Part shown: piece after piece, positions 1 to 5,341 of the stretch
How the letters are laid out: each line of letters opens with the position of its first letter
Position numbering within the stretch: the first letter of the stretch is position 1
Assembly (NCBI GenBank): GCA_900769145.1
Contig: CAAGFN010000016.1
Location: forward strand, 1-7,741
DNA length: 7,741 nt
Direction: 5' to 3'
Source of the DNA: Rikenellaceae bacterium
Lineage (GTDB): Bacteria > Bacteroidota > Bacteroidia > Bacteroidales > UBA932
Made by a program: the position numbers and the translations under genes
Notes under the pieces: generated by a model
Told to the model about the DNA's origin: nothing
Databases searched by the model: none
The model's input: the letters and a program-made list of their open reading frames with translations, nothing else

Positions 1-2
1 AA

Positions 3-53
3 GGCCATGAGATCATGGCGGAGCGGCTTAGAGAGGCCGAATGCCTTGCCTGA
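3..53 (+). CDS. C-terminal end of an upstream gene (partial)
   Basis: The third frame is open from the window edge to a TGA at 51-53 and reads GHEIMAERLREAECLA. It looks like an amphipathic helical C-terminus. A hairpin terminator begins 8 bases later, which is what one expects after the last gene of a transcription unit. The first frame is also open here (to 102) but would run through that terminator. No family can be named from 16 residues. Confidence 0.4.
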   Translation, partial: GHEIMAERLREAECLA

Positions 54-61
54 ACCGCATC

Positions 62-95
62 GCCCCGACGCTCACCGCGCCGGGGCTTTGTTGTG
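62..95 (+). terminator. Rho-independent terminator after the upstream gene
   Basis: The arms GCCCCG (62-67) and CGGGGC (81-86) pair. After one A-C mismatch the stem continues as CGC/GCG around the loop TCACC. A T-rich tract, TTTGTTGT, follows at once. The TTTG of this tract is also the -33 element of the next promoter, so termination and initiation signals are packed together. Confidence 0.6.
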
Positions 96-117
96 TGCTT
101 GAGAATGGGTATATTTG
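87..117 (+). promoter_or_regulatory. Bacteroidota-type promoter for the DUF4491 unit
   Basis: TTTG at 87-90 and TATATTTG at 110-117 are separated by 19 bases, matching the -33 TTTG / -7 TAnnTTTG consensus of the Bacteroidota primary sigma factor. Transcription would begin a few bases after 117. This rules out the in-frame TTG at 93 as a start and supports the ATG at 141. Confidence 0.75.
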
Positions 118-140
118 CATACATAAATCGGAATTTTAAT

Positions 141-428
141 ATGAACTTCACCGGACTTCTTGTGGGACTTTCCACATTCCTTATTATAGGATTATTCCAT
201 CCGCTAGTAATCAAGGCGGAATACTACATTGGCGTCAAAAGCTGGATAATCTTTGCAATCGCAGGAGTACTATTTGGCATAGCTTCGATAATGGTCAGTC
301 ATCTGATCTGGTCGACGATTCTTGGAGTCGTTGCCTTCTCTTCTTTCTGGAGCATTCTGGAAGTTATCCATCAGCGAGAGCGTGTTCGTAAAGGCTGGTT
401 CCCGGAAGGTCCAGGACATAAGAAATAA
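141..428 (+). CDS. DUF4491 family small membrane protein
   Basis: This is a 95-residue protein matching my recollection of the DUF4491 family, conserved in Bacteroidota and of unknown function. The recognisable parts are the N-terminus MNFTGLLVGLSTFLIIG, the segment HPLVIKAEYY (residues 20-29), AFSSFWSI (65-72), and the basic tail RVRKGWFP (81-88). Hydrophobic stretches at about 3-20, 34-52 and 55-72 suggest three inner-membrane helices with a basic C-terminus, probably cytoplasmic. The frame is open upstream to 93, but the promoter's -7 element lies at 110-117, so the ATG at 141 is the start. The next gene begins 13 bases after the stop and is probably co-transcribed. The family assignment is from memory of family members, not a search. 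Confidence 0.85.
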   Translation: MNFTGLLVGLSTFLIIGLFHPLVIKAEYYIGVKSWIIFAIAGVLFGIASIMVSHLIWSTILGVVAFSSFWSILEVIHQRERVRKGWFPEGPGHKK

Positions 429-441
429 AACCAAACGCACT

Positions 442-1050
442 ATGAAATTTCACAGACTTATACTTTGCACAATCTTATCGATCTCTGTTTTAACCATCTC
501 CAATGCCCAAGAAAAGAAAGCAATCAAAGGTTTCTCAGGTGGAATGATGGTTCACTCTGGATACCAGTTCGGAGGCGATAACCCATACAATCTAGACATC
601 AGCAGCCCTACATTTGGTATCGGCGGCTGTGCAAAACTCCATCTAACGAAGCATTTCAGGACGGGATTTGAGGGATATTTCTCAACTGCACCCATCAGTA
701 AAGGCGTTCAAAGCGGAAGCCACAACAAACTATTCTGGACAGGCGTTCTAGCTGACTGGTACTGGCAGAAAGGTAAATTTGCTCCCTATATTGGCACTAC
801 GATAGGCGGCGGAATGGAAACCTCCTTCTATCTGTTCGAAGGAGACAAGCACGACTGGGAACTTGAGCAGAAATCCGTACTCCACAAACAGCCATTCTTC
901 GCAATTGACCCTTATGTCGGAATAGAGTACGCAGTAGGCGAAGCACTCAGACTCACCCTTAAGGCTGACTGGCTTCTTGCAATCAACTCAGACGGTCTGA
1001 ACAGACCTATGGGGCCACGAATCTACTTCGGATTTATCTTTGCACACTAA
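442..1050 (+). CDS. Secreted outer-membrane beta-barrel-like protein
   Basis: This is a 202-residue protein. Its N-terminus, MKFHRLILCTILSISVLTIS followed by NAQ, is a clear Sec signal peptide, with likely type I cleavage near residue 22-23. The mature part is rich in glycine and aromatic residues and alternates polar and hydrophobic residues, as in small 8- to 10-strand outer-membrane barrels; examples are VGIEYAVG and the aromatic-rich end YFGFIFAH. I infer an outer-membrane barrel of the OmpW/OmpA-like type but recognise no specific family, and no ligand or role can be assigned. The frame is open upstream to 322 inside the DUF4491 gene. The ATG at 442 is chosen because the signal peptide starts there and it leaves a 13-base gap. 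It shares the promoter at 87-117, and a hairpin at 1111-1135 lies downstream. Confidence 0.75.
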   Translation: MKFHRLILCTILSISVLTISNAQEKKAIKGFSGGMMVHSGYQFGGDNPYNLDISSPTFGIGGCAKLHLTKHFRTGFEGYFSTAPISKGVQSGSHNKLFWTGVLADWYWQKGKFAPYIGTTIGGGMETSFYLFEGDKHDWELEQKSVLHKQPFFAIDPYVGIEYAVGEALRLTLKADWLLAINSDGLNRPMGPRIYFGFIFAH

Positions 1051-1110
1051 TCAGCTGGCGCTTCTAAATTCCCATTTAACGGGCAGTTCATCTAAGATTA
1101 TGATAACATA

Positions 1111-1135
1111 AGAGGAGACCATAACGGCCTCCTCT
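1111..1135. terminator. Hairpin between convergent transcription units, candidate two-way terminator
   Basis: AGAGGAG (1111-1117) pairs with CTCCTCT (1129-1135). After an A-C mismatch a CC/GG pair closes the loop ATAAC. The hairpin lies between the barrel gene (plus, ending at 1050) and the small-protein operon (minus, ending at 1158). Neither side has a perfect T run: the minus-strand exit is moderately T-rich (TTATGTTAT) and the plus-strand exit is TCCTGTCTT. Confidence 0.5.
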
Positions 1136-1157
1136 CCTGTCTTCTATAAATCCAATC

Positions 1158-1337
1158 TTACTCTGCCGGCTGCCACTTGCAGCGGACAGGTGAAACTATG
1201 GCGCTGTCCTTCTTGAGCTGGGCGAAAGCCTTGTCCACCTCCTTGCGGTCAAGTCCGGAAAGGGTGGCTACTTCTCCTGCAGACACAGGCTTGCCTGCGC
1301 TGCGCATAGTCTCGAGTACCTTTGCTGTTGTTTCCAT
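1158..1337 (-). CDS. Small winged-helix-like DNA-binding protein (59 aa)
   Basis: The minus strand from ATG at 1337 to TAA at 1158-1160 encodes METTAKVLETMRSAGKPVSA, then GEVATLSGLDRKEVDKAFAQ and LKKDSAIVSPVRCKWQPAE. The pattern of a first helix (AKVLETMRSAG), a helix-turn-helix (SAGEVATLSGLDRKEVDKAFAQLKKD) and a short strand pair ending in IVSPVRCKW is that of a minimal winged helix-turn-helix, similar to small MarR-like regulators in Bacteroidota. The target is unknown. The start lies 5 bases after the stop of the histone-like gene, so the two are almost certainly co-transcribed and perhaps translationally coupled. It is short enough that length-filtered gene calling would miss it. Confidence 0.8.
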   Translation of the reverse strand: METTAKVLETMRSAGKPVSAGEVATLSGLDRKEVDKAFAQLKKDSAIVSPVRCKWQPAE

Positions 1338-1342
1338 ACTGA

Positions 1343-1510
1343 CTAGAGTTCAGCGATTGATTGTTTGCGGAAAGCCTTGCCGAGTTTCTCAAGCTCGAGG
1401 GTTGACTTGCGTGCACGGGCAGCAGCGGCCTTGTTGCCTTCTGCAGCCTTAGCGAGGTCTGCGTGAAGTGCGGCGATGACCTCATTGATCTTTGCGATAG
1501 TCTCTTTCAT
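1343..1510 (-). CDS. Histone H1-like protein of the Hc1 family (55 aa)
   Basis: The minus strand from ATG at 1510 to TAG at 1343-1345 encodes MKETIAKINEVIAALHADLA, then KAAEGNKAAAARARKSTLEL and EKLGKAFRKQSIAEL. The Lys/Ala/Arg-rich middle (NKAAAARARKSTLELEKLGKAFRK, about residues 26-49) matches the bacterial histone H1-like Hc1 family, carried as very short proteins by many Bacteroidota and related to chlamydial Hc1. The expected role is non-specific DNA binding and nucleoid compaction. It is the middle gene of a three-gene minus-strand operon, 12 bases after the four-cysteine gene and 5 bases before the winged-helix-like gene. The assignment rests on remembered family resemblance and composition. 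Confidence 0.85.
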   Translation of the reverse strand: MKETIAKINEVIAALHADLAKAAEGNKAAAARARKSTLELEKLGKAFRKQSIAEL

Positions 1511-1522
1511 TGTTGTAGTAGT

Positions 1523-1732
1523 TTATTTGATGTTGTTGTTCCTGTGTTCTGCCGTGATGTCCCGGAAAGAACGGTGACCTTCAATGTAATCGGCATAGAG
1601 GTCTTCGGCCTCGCGTCCCCTTAGGAAGCTGCACTTCCCGCAGATAGGGCAATTGCCGAGACACTTGAACTCTTCGCGGATGAATTCAAGTCTCTCCTCC
1701 CTTGTCGATGTCTCTATGTCCGGTGTCGCCAT
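1523..1732 (-). CDS. Small four-cysteine protein, possible metal-binding (69 aa)
   Basis: This 69-residue protein carries the cluster CLGNCPICGKC: cysteines at 24, 28, 31 and 34 (C-x3-C-x2-C-x2-C). That would suit a zinc knuckle or an iron-sulfur site. Acidic-basic helices flank it (residues 8-22 TSTREERLEFIREEF; 40-57 REAEDLYADYIEGHRSFR). I know of no characterised family and give no function. The ATG at 1732 follows a TACCTTTG -7 element at 1754-1761 with a leader of about 15-20 bases, making this the first gene of the operon with the Hc1-like and winged-helix-like genes. Low hydrophobicity and no signal peptide indicate a cytoplasmic protein. A regulatory zinc-finger role is only a guess from the neighbours. 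Confidence 0.75.
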   Translation of the reverse strand: MATPDIETSTREERLEFIREEFKCLGNCPICGKCSFLRGREAEDLYADYIEGHRSFRDITAEHRNNNIK

Positions 1733-1753
1733 TCTTCAAGGATAATTTCTTCA

Positions 1754-1761
1754 CAAAGGTA
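1754..1761 (-). promoter_or_regulatory. -7 promoter element for the small-protein operon
   Basis: On the minus strand this reads TACCTTTG, a full match to TAnnTTTG, placed 21 bases before the ATG at 1732. No TTTG is visible at the usual -33 distance, so the promoter is incomplete or depends on an activator. Confidence 0.5.
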
Positions 1762-1880
1762 ACATTTTGATTCCGGATTTCCCTCGCTGTTCATAAAAAC
1801 CGTGGTATTGTAGAGAAGGCGATAATAATCATTGTCGATCCATCAAATTTATTTCTGAAAATTTGCAAGGGGGGAATCTT

Positions 1881-1888
1881 TATCTTTG
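1881..1888 (+). promoter_or_regulatory. -7 promoter element of a gene-free leader
   Basis: TATCTTTG is a perfect -7 element, identical to those before menG and the Nudix gene. The nearest upstream TTTG (1862-1865) is only 15 bases away, so the -33 element is off-spacing or absent. The first convincing start codon downstream is at 2091, about 200 bases on. Confidence 0.55.
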
Positions 1889-1890
1889 CA

Positions 1891-2031
1891 ATCTTCACGG
1901 CGCAACCGGCAATCAGCGGGAGGCTACCTGGATGGTCAGGATAATCCATTCCGCCATCAGCAGAGGAGAAATGGACTCTGTCATCATAGTCTCCCCTCAG
2001 GCAATGCCAGAGAGGAAAGAACTGTTTTTTT
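1891..2031 (+). ncRNA. Candidate structured leader or small RNA
   Basis: This gene-free stretch follows a perfect -7 element and ends at a run of seven Ts (2025-2031). GGGAGGCT (1918-1925) can pair with AGTCTCCC (1988-1995) with one G-U pair. Inside, GGATGG (1930-1935) can pair with CCATTCC (1946-1952) with one bulge, and CAGAG (1960-1964) with CTCTG (1976-1980). Outside, GGCA (1908-1911) can pair with TGCC (2005-2008). This gives a rod with two inner hairpins, of the size of a small regulatory RNA or attenuating leader. No strong hairpin directly abuts the T run. It matches no riboswitch, SRP RNA or RNase P signature I know; a 6S-like RNA cannot be excluded. The open frames across it begin with TTG and look non-coding. 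Confidence 0.35.
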
Positions 2032-2090
2032 ATAAAGATATCCAATAGCATAGATATTGCAATATACGGAAAAAGATTAAAATAGAACAA

Positions 2091-2588
2091 ATGTCATCAA
2101 CGATATCATTGTCTGCTGACAAAAAGTCAGTGAAAAAAGGCGACAGTGTCACTGTTAACTGGACCAGCGAACTGCCGGACTCGCTCGTGCTCGTGATTGA
2201 GGACGGCGATACGGTGCAGCGCGTGCAGGTGCCCGATTCGGGGAGCAGGGTATGCTGGTCAAACAGAGCAACGAAGAATATGGAATTTACCCTCATAGCG
2301 GCTACCGGGTCCAAAAAGGAAAGAGCTAGACTTACGGTCAAGGTGCACGGGGCGGGTAGTCCTTTTGGCTCAGCGAATCGTTCCGGGAGCGGCAGTGCCT
2401 CCGGGAATGGCAGTGCGGCTGGAACCGGGAAGTTTCAGTTATGGAAAGAGAAGATGCAGGCACGCTTTTCAGTTGCAAAGGCGCAGTTCCAGTACAGCTG
2501 GGCCGCGATGAAGACCTGGCAGAAAGTACTCTGGATTGCCCTGTGGGTGCTCTTCTTCGTAATGTTGATTGTTGCAATCGTAAAATAG
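2091..2588 (+). CDS. Tail-anchored protein with N-terminal Ig-like domain
   Basis: This 165-residue protein has three parts. Residues 1-86 look like an Ig-fold beta-sandwich (SADKKSVKKGDSVTVNWTSE, NMEFTLIAATGSKKERARLTVKV). Residues 87-113 are a low-complexity Gly/Ser/Ala linker. After an amphipathic basic segment (114-140), residues 142-164 form one hydrophobic helix (WQKVLWIALWVLFFVMLIVAIVK) ending at the stop. There is no signal peptide, so the predicted topology is a C-terminal tail anchor with the Ig-like domain in the cytoplasm, which is unusual for this fold. I recognise no named family. The ATG at 2091 is the first good start after the leader at 1881-2031. The J-domain gene begins 9 bases after the stop, so the two probably form an operon and their products may share the inner membrane. 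Confidence 0.75.
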   Translation: MSSTISLSADKKSVKKGDSVTVNWTSELPDSLVLVIEDGDTVQRVQVPDSGSRVCWSNRATKNMEFTLIAATGSKKERARLTVKVHGAGSPFGSANRSGSGSASGNGSAAGTGKFQLWKEKMQARFSVAKAQFQYSWAAMKTWQKVLWIALWVLFFVMLIVAIVK

Positions 2589-2597
2589 TGCAGCCCT

Positions 2598-3146
2598 ATG
2601 TTGTTTTTCCTATCCATACTGCTGCAGATTTTTCTTCTCAGATTGCTTTTCTCGGTGCTGTTCAGGACCTTTCTCTCCGGTCGACCTGACGTTGGAGGTA
2701 AAGAGGGCGACTACGGCAGAACGGACGACTCCGGCTGGACCTGGTACGAAGGTACGTGGGAATTTGACTCCGACGATCCTCGTCGCTCGAGCGGTAATGC
2801 TGGCGGTAGCAGTCGCAGTGGCGGGTATGGCGGTTATCGCGGCTACGGTGGTTATGGCGGGTATGGTGGCAACGGTGGATCTTCCCGTGGTTACGGCGGG
2901 TATGGTGGAAACGGCTATCCGTTTCAGGACAATTCTGCCGCTGTTGCCAGCGCTTACCGAACCCTAGGTGTTACGCCCGATGCGAGTGACTCCGAGGTCA
3001 AGTCAGCATACAAGCGGCTCGCGCTCAGATTCCATCCCGATCGCTATGCCTCAGCCGGGCGCGAAGAGCAGCACAGTGCCGAAGAACAGTTCAAGAAAGT
3101 CAACGAGGCTTACCAGGTCATCAAAAAGAAGCGGGGGTTGGACTAG
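2598..3146 (+). CDS. Membrane-anchored J-domain (DnaJ-like) co-chaperone
   Basis: This 182-residue protein has an N-terminal hydrophobic helix (residues 2-27), then an acidic aromatic stretch (36-60), a Gly/Tyr-rich linker with GGYGG-type repeats (73-106), and a C-terminal J domain (about 118-182). The J domain contains AYRTLGVTPDASDSEVKSAY, KRLALRFHPDRY with the essential HPD at 146-148, and FKKVNEAYQVIKKK. J domains stimulate ATP hydrolysis by Hsp70 (DnaK), so this protein probably recruits DnaK to the inner membrane. The order, anchor then linker then C-terminal J domain, resembles DjlA but lacks its TerB-like middle domain. Clients are unknown; the Ig-like protein 9 bases upstream is the obvious candidate partner. 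The ATG at 2598 opens directly into the hydrophobic helix. Confidence 0.85.
   Translation: MLFFLSILLQIFLLRLLFSVLFRTFLSGRPDVGGKEGDYGRTDDSGWTWYEGTWEFDSDDPRRSSGNAGGSSRSGGYGGYRGYGGYGGYGGNGGSSRGYGGYGGNGYPFQDNSAAVASAYRTLGVTPDASDSEVKSAYKRLALRFHPDRYASAGREEQHSAEEQFKKVNEAYQVIKKKRGLD
2814..2915 (+). repeat. Degenerate Gly/Tyr-coding repeat inside the J-domain gene
   Basis: Tandem imperfect 6- to 9-base units of the type GGY-TAY-GGN encode GYGGY-style repeats (residues 73-106), with RGY and GNGG interruptions. Third positions vary between units, so the peptide has been maintained while the DNA repeat has decayed. Confidence 0.7.
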
Positions 3147-3190
3147 TCGGTGCCGGTTTGGTCCCACCTGCGCAGCAGTGAAAGATTGCT

Positions 3191-3198
3191 TATCTTTG
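3191..3198 (+). promoter_or_regulatory. -7 promoter element for the Nudix gene
   Basis: TATCTTTG lies only 8 bases before the ATG at 3207. Transcription should start within a few bases of the start codon, giving an almost leaderless mRNA. No TTTG stands 19-21 bases upstream; the nearest, at 3157-3160, is 30 bases away. Confidence 0.6.
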
Positions 3199-3206
3199 CA
3201 GCCATT

Positions 3207-3587
3207 ATGAAGAGTATTACAGTAGTTGCGGCGGTGATCCGCAATAGCAAAGGAGAGATTTTCGTTACCCAGCGTGGGTATGGCGAGTTTAAAGACTGGT
3301 GGGAACTGCCAGGGGGTAAGGCTGAGCCGGGCGAGACTATGGAGCAGGCTCTCAGACGTGAGATTATGGAGGAACTTGAGACCGAAATTAGCGTTGACAG
3401 TTTCATTACCACGGTCGAGTATGACTATCCTTCTTTTCATCTTACTATGCACTGCTATTGGTGCAGCGTCTTGTCCGGCAAGCTGGAACTTAAAGAGCAC
3501 GAGGCTGCAAAGTGGCTCGCTCCGGATGATCTGGCGTCCGTAAACTGGTTGCCGGCCGACTTGATACTTCTTCCATTTTTGAAATAG
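3207..3587 (+). CDS. Nudix (deoxy)nucleoside triphosphate pyrophosphohydrolase, MutT/NudG-like
   Basis: This is a 126-residue single-domain Nudix hydrolase. The Nudix box spans residues 37-59: G37-x5-E43-x7-R51-E52-x2-E55-E56, giving the metal-binding glutamates. The usual glycine after EEx is a glutamate here (EELET). The N-terminus KSITVVAAVIRNSKGEIFVTQR and the downstream EHEAAKWLAPDDL and NWLPADL are typical of the MutT/NudG/CTP pyrophosphohydrolase group. These enzymes hydrolyse oxidised or non-canonical NTPs and dNTPs to monophosphate and pyrophosphate, sanitising the nucleotide pool; the exact substrate cannot be read from sequence. The frame is open back to 3150, but the -7 element at 3191-3198 makes the ATG at 3207 the start. 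The protein is cytoplasmic and appears to be a single-gene unit convergent with menA. Confidence 0.9.
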   Translation: MKSITVVAAVIRNSKGEIFVTQRGYGEFKDWWELPGGKAEPGETMEQALRREIMEELETEISVDSFITTVEYDYPSFHLTMHCYWCSVLSGKLELKEHEAAKWLAPDDLASVNWLPADLILLPFLK

Positions 3588-3596
3588 AAGCTGCAC

Positions 3597-3612
3597 GTCC
3601 GACCCACCGGAC
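3597..3612 (+). terminator. Weak hairpin after the Nudix gene, possible terminator
   Basis: GTCCG (3597-3601) pairs with CGGAC (3608-3612) around a 6-base loop, 9 bases after the Nudix stop. There is no adjacent T run; the nearest (TTTTT, about 3633-3637) is some 20 bases away. It lies in the gap between convergent genes (3588-3679), where nothing better is visible. Confidence 0.25.
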
Positions 3613-3679
3613 CAGTCAATCATACAGGGTAGAATTTTTCTTGCGCCGAATCTGCATTGGCAGTCCTAAGACGCAATGG

Positions 3680-4567
3680 TCAGCCGAAAATCAGCATAAG
3701 GAGCGCAGTGGCAAACGTGGATATTACCAGCAATGGAAGCATAGGGTCGAGAGCCTTGTCCTGACGAGTCCAGACTCCTTTCAGATGCATTGCGAAGAGG
3801 GGCAGTGTTAGTATGTAGCAATACAGCACTGTTCTTTTTAATGCAATCAGGCTGAAGCAGATCAGAAGTATCCATCCGGCACAAATGAGTATAGTCTGGT
3901 ATATGCGTGCCTTTTTTAGTCCAAGTTTTATGGCTACGGTGGTCCTTGTGGCAGCATCGGTTTTCATATCCCGAATATTGTTGACGTTCAGAACTGCCAC
4001 GCTCCAGCAGCCTATGGCTGTTGCCGGCAGAGCCCAAAGAAGGGAGAAGCTGTGAGTGCAGATGTAAGCTGCGCCCAAAACTGACACCAGGCCGAAAAAG
4101 ATAAATACGAAGATGTCCCCCTTGCCCCTGTAGCCGTAAGGATTCTTTCCCAAAGTATAATGCATCGCCGCCCAAATTGCCGCAGCGCCCAAAAGCACAA
4201 GGAGAAGCGGCTCGAGCGCGAAGAGGGTCCCGAAGCTGAAGTAAATCATAAGCAGGCCGCTGATGCAGCAGAGAACGGCGGTAGCTGCTATGAGAGAATT
4301 CATCTCCGACAGGCTTATCTCTCCGTCCTGCAGCGAATAGTGTATGCCCTGACGCTCAGCCGTATCCGTTCCGTTGAGAGTGTCGCCGAGCTCGTTGGAC
4401 AGATTTGAAAGAATCTGAAGCAATGCGGTCGTGAGCACTAGTGAAATCACGACGCTGACTTTGAGAGGTCCGCAGTTGAGACTGATTGCCAATCCTGCCA
4501 CGATTCCGGCGAGGGAAAGGGGCAAAGTGCGCAGACGCATTGATTTGATGCAGGATTTGAATGTCAT
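3680..4567 (-). CDS. menA: 1,4-dihydroxy-2-naphthoate polyprenyltransferase (MenA)
   Basis: This 295-residue integral membrane prenyltransferase of the UbiA superfamily attaches the polyprenyl tail to 1,4-dihydroxy-2-naphthoate, giving demethylmenaquinone. The first Asp-rich motif is NELGDTLNGTD (N58, D62, D68), followed by the MenA-like TAERQG. A conserved loop GYRGKGDIFVFIFFG (145-159) and the second motif NNIRDMKTD (D200, D204) complete the Mg-diphosphate site. Many hydrophobic segments, about eight or nine, fit the superfamily fold. The start overlaps the menG stop by 4 bases (4564-4567), a sign of translational coupling. The order on the transcript is menG then menA, although MenA acts first. 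Length is normal and no key residue is missing. Confidence 0.95.
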   Translation of the reverse strand: MTFKSCIKSMRLRTLPLSLAGIVAGLAISLNCGPLKVSVVISLVLTTALLQILSNLSNELGDTLNGTDTAERQGIHYSLQDGEISLSEMNSLIAATAVLCCISGLLMIYFSFGTLFALEPLLLVLLGAAAIWAAMHYTLGKNPYGYRGKGDIFVFIFFGLVSVLGAAYICTHSFSLLWALPATAIGCWSVAVLNVNNIRDMKTDAATRTTVAIKLGLKKARIYQTILICAGWILLICFSLIALKRTVLYCYILTLPLFAMHLKGVWTRQDKALDPMLPLLVISTFATALLMLIFG

Positions 4568-5271
4568 TTCTCTCCAATATACATACGGCAGATGCCGAAA
4601 GTGAAAGATTTGTGCATTACGTTATTGTAGCCGCAGGCCCTCATTGTGGCCATCCATTCCTCCTTCTTCGGGAAGTTGATCACGGACGCGGGGAGGTAAG
4701 AGTATGCCGCTTTCTCGCCAGAAACCAGCCCTCCTATCCAAGGAAGAATTGTCTTGAAATATAGGCAGTAGAACCAGCTCAATACGGGATTTGAAGGGAC
4801 GGACAGCTCCAGAATAACCAGCCTGCCCCCGGGCTTGAGCACCCGCAGAATCTCTTTCAGGGAGAGCTCCCGGTTTTCGAAGTTCCTGATTCCGAATGCA
4901 ATGGTAGCCCTGTCGAAACTCGCGTCGGCGTAGCGCATAGCTTCGCAATTGCCCTGCTCAACGCTTATACGCCCCGAAAGACCGGCCTGCGAGACCTTGC
5001 GTCTCATCACTTCGAGCATGCCCTCCGAAAGGTCAAGTCCGCACACTCTCGTTCCATCGCCGCTGTGCCGGGCAATTTCCAGGCTAAAATCTCCTGTTCC
5101 ACAGGCAAGGTCCAGAACGCTTTTGTCCTCATTGCCGTCAATTATCCATTTTAAAGCCCTTTTCCTCCAGCTGCGGTCCACTCCCAATGACAGGATGTGG
5201 TTCAACTTGTCATAATCTTTTGCAATGGAGTCAAAGAGTTGCTGTATTTTTTCCGCCTTGGGTCCTTTCAT
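4564..5271 (-). CDS. menG: Demethylmenaquinone methyltransferase (MenG/UbiE)
   Basis: This 235-residue SAM-dependent methyltransferase makes menaquinone from demethylmenaquinone, the last step of the pathway. Family signatures are YDKLNHILSLGVDRSWR (20-36), SAM motif I VLDLACGTGDFS (52-63), the acidic SAM-contact region GLDLSEGM (78-85), AFGIRNFENRELSLKEILRV (125-144) and LKPGGRLVILE (145-155). The frame extends to a TTG at 5295, but that TTG is part of the -7 element TATCTTTG (5293-5300) and cannot be in the mRNA. The ATG at 5271 is therefore the start, with a leader of about 15 bases. The gene is coupled to menA by a 4-base ATGA overlap. As the organism shows menaquinone rather than ubiquinone genes here, the menG name is preferred over ubiE. 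Confidence 0.95.
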   Translation of the reverse strand: MKGPKAEKIQQLFDSIAKDYDKLNHILSLGVDRSWRKRALKWIIDGNEDKSVLDLACGTGDFSLEIARHSGDGTRVCGLDLSEGMLEVMRRKVSQAGLSGRISVEQGNCEAMRYADASFDRATIAFGIRNFENRELSLKEILRVLKPGGRLVILELSVPSNPVLSWFYCLYFKTILPWIGGLVSGEKAAYSYLPASVINFPKKEEWMATMRACGYNNVMHKSFTFGICRMYIGEK

Positions 5272-5292
5272 TTTTGATAATTTTGCTACTTG

Positions 5293-5324
5293 CAAAGATA
5301 CTGCATATTATGACGAATATCAAA
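5293..5324 (-). promoter_or_regulatory. Textbook Bacteroidota promoter for menG-menA
   Basis: On the minus strand TTTG (5324-5321) is followed after exactly 20 bases by TATCTTTG (5300-5293). Both elements and the spacing match the Bacteroidota consensus. It decides the menG start in favour of the ATG at 5271. Confidence 0.8.
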
Positions 5325-5341
5325 AGGCTGGCAGCTTCGAA

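Noticed and set aside
1..60. tRNA-like sequence at the left edge
   Set aside because: No T-arm (GGTTCGAATCC type) or acceptor stem can be formed; a coding C-terminus followed by a terminator explains it better.
1925..1965. Possible SRP (4.5S) RNA, because of GGTCAGG and AGCAG
   Set aside because: In SRP RNA these two motifs face each other across a short hairpin with a GNAR loop. Here they are separated by 18 bases that do not pair.
1863..2048. 61-codon plus-strand frame across the leader region
   Set aside because: It begins with TTG, overlaps the -7 element at 1881-1888, resembles no protein, and is better explained as untranslated leader.
1791..2090. 99-codon minus-strand frame across the same region
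   Set aside because: It has a TTG start and no recognisable domain, and it runs antisense to the promoter and leader. Its apparent hydrophobic start comes from the T/A-rich stretch.
2814..2915. Tandem repeat as a CRISPR or regulatory DNA repeat
   Set aside because: The repeat is in frame, units are 6-9 bases with synonymous variation, and there are no spacers. It is a protein low-complexity linker.
3051..3623. 190-codon minus-strand frame opposite the Nudix gene and J-domain end
   Set aside because: It overlaps two confidently identified plus-strand genes and has no recognisable domain.
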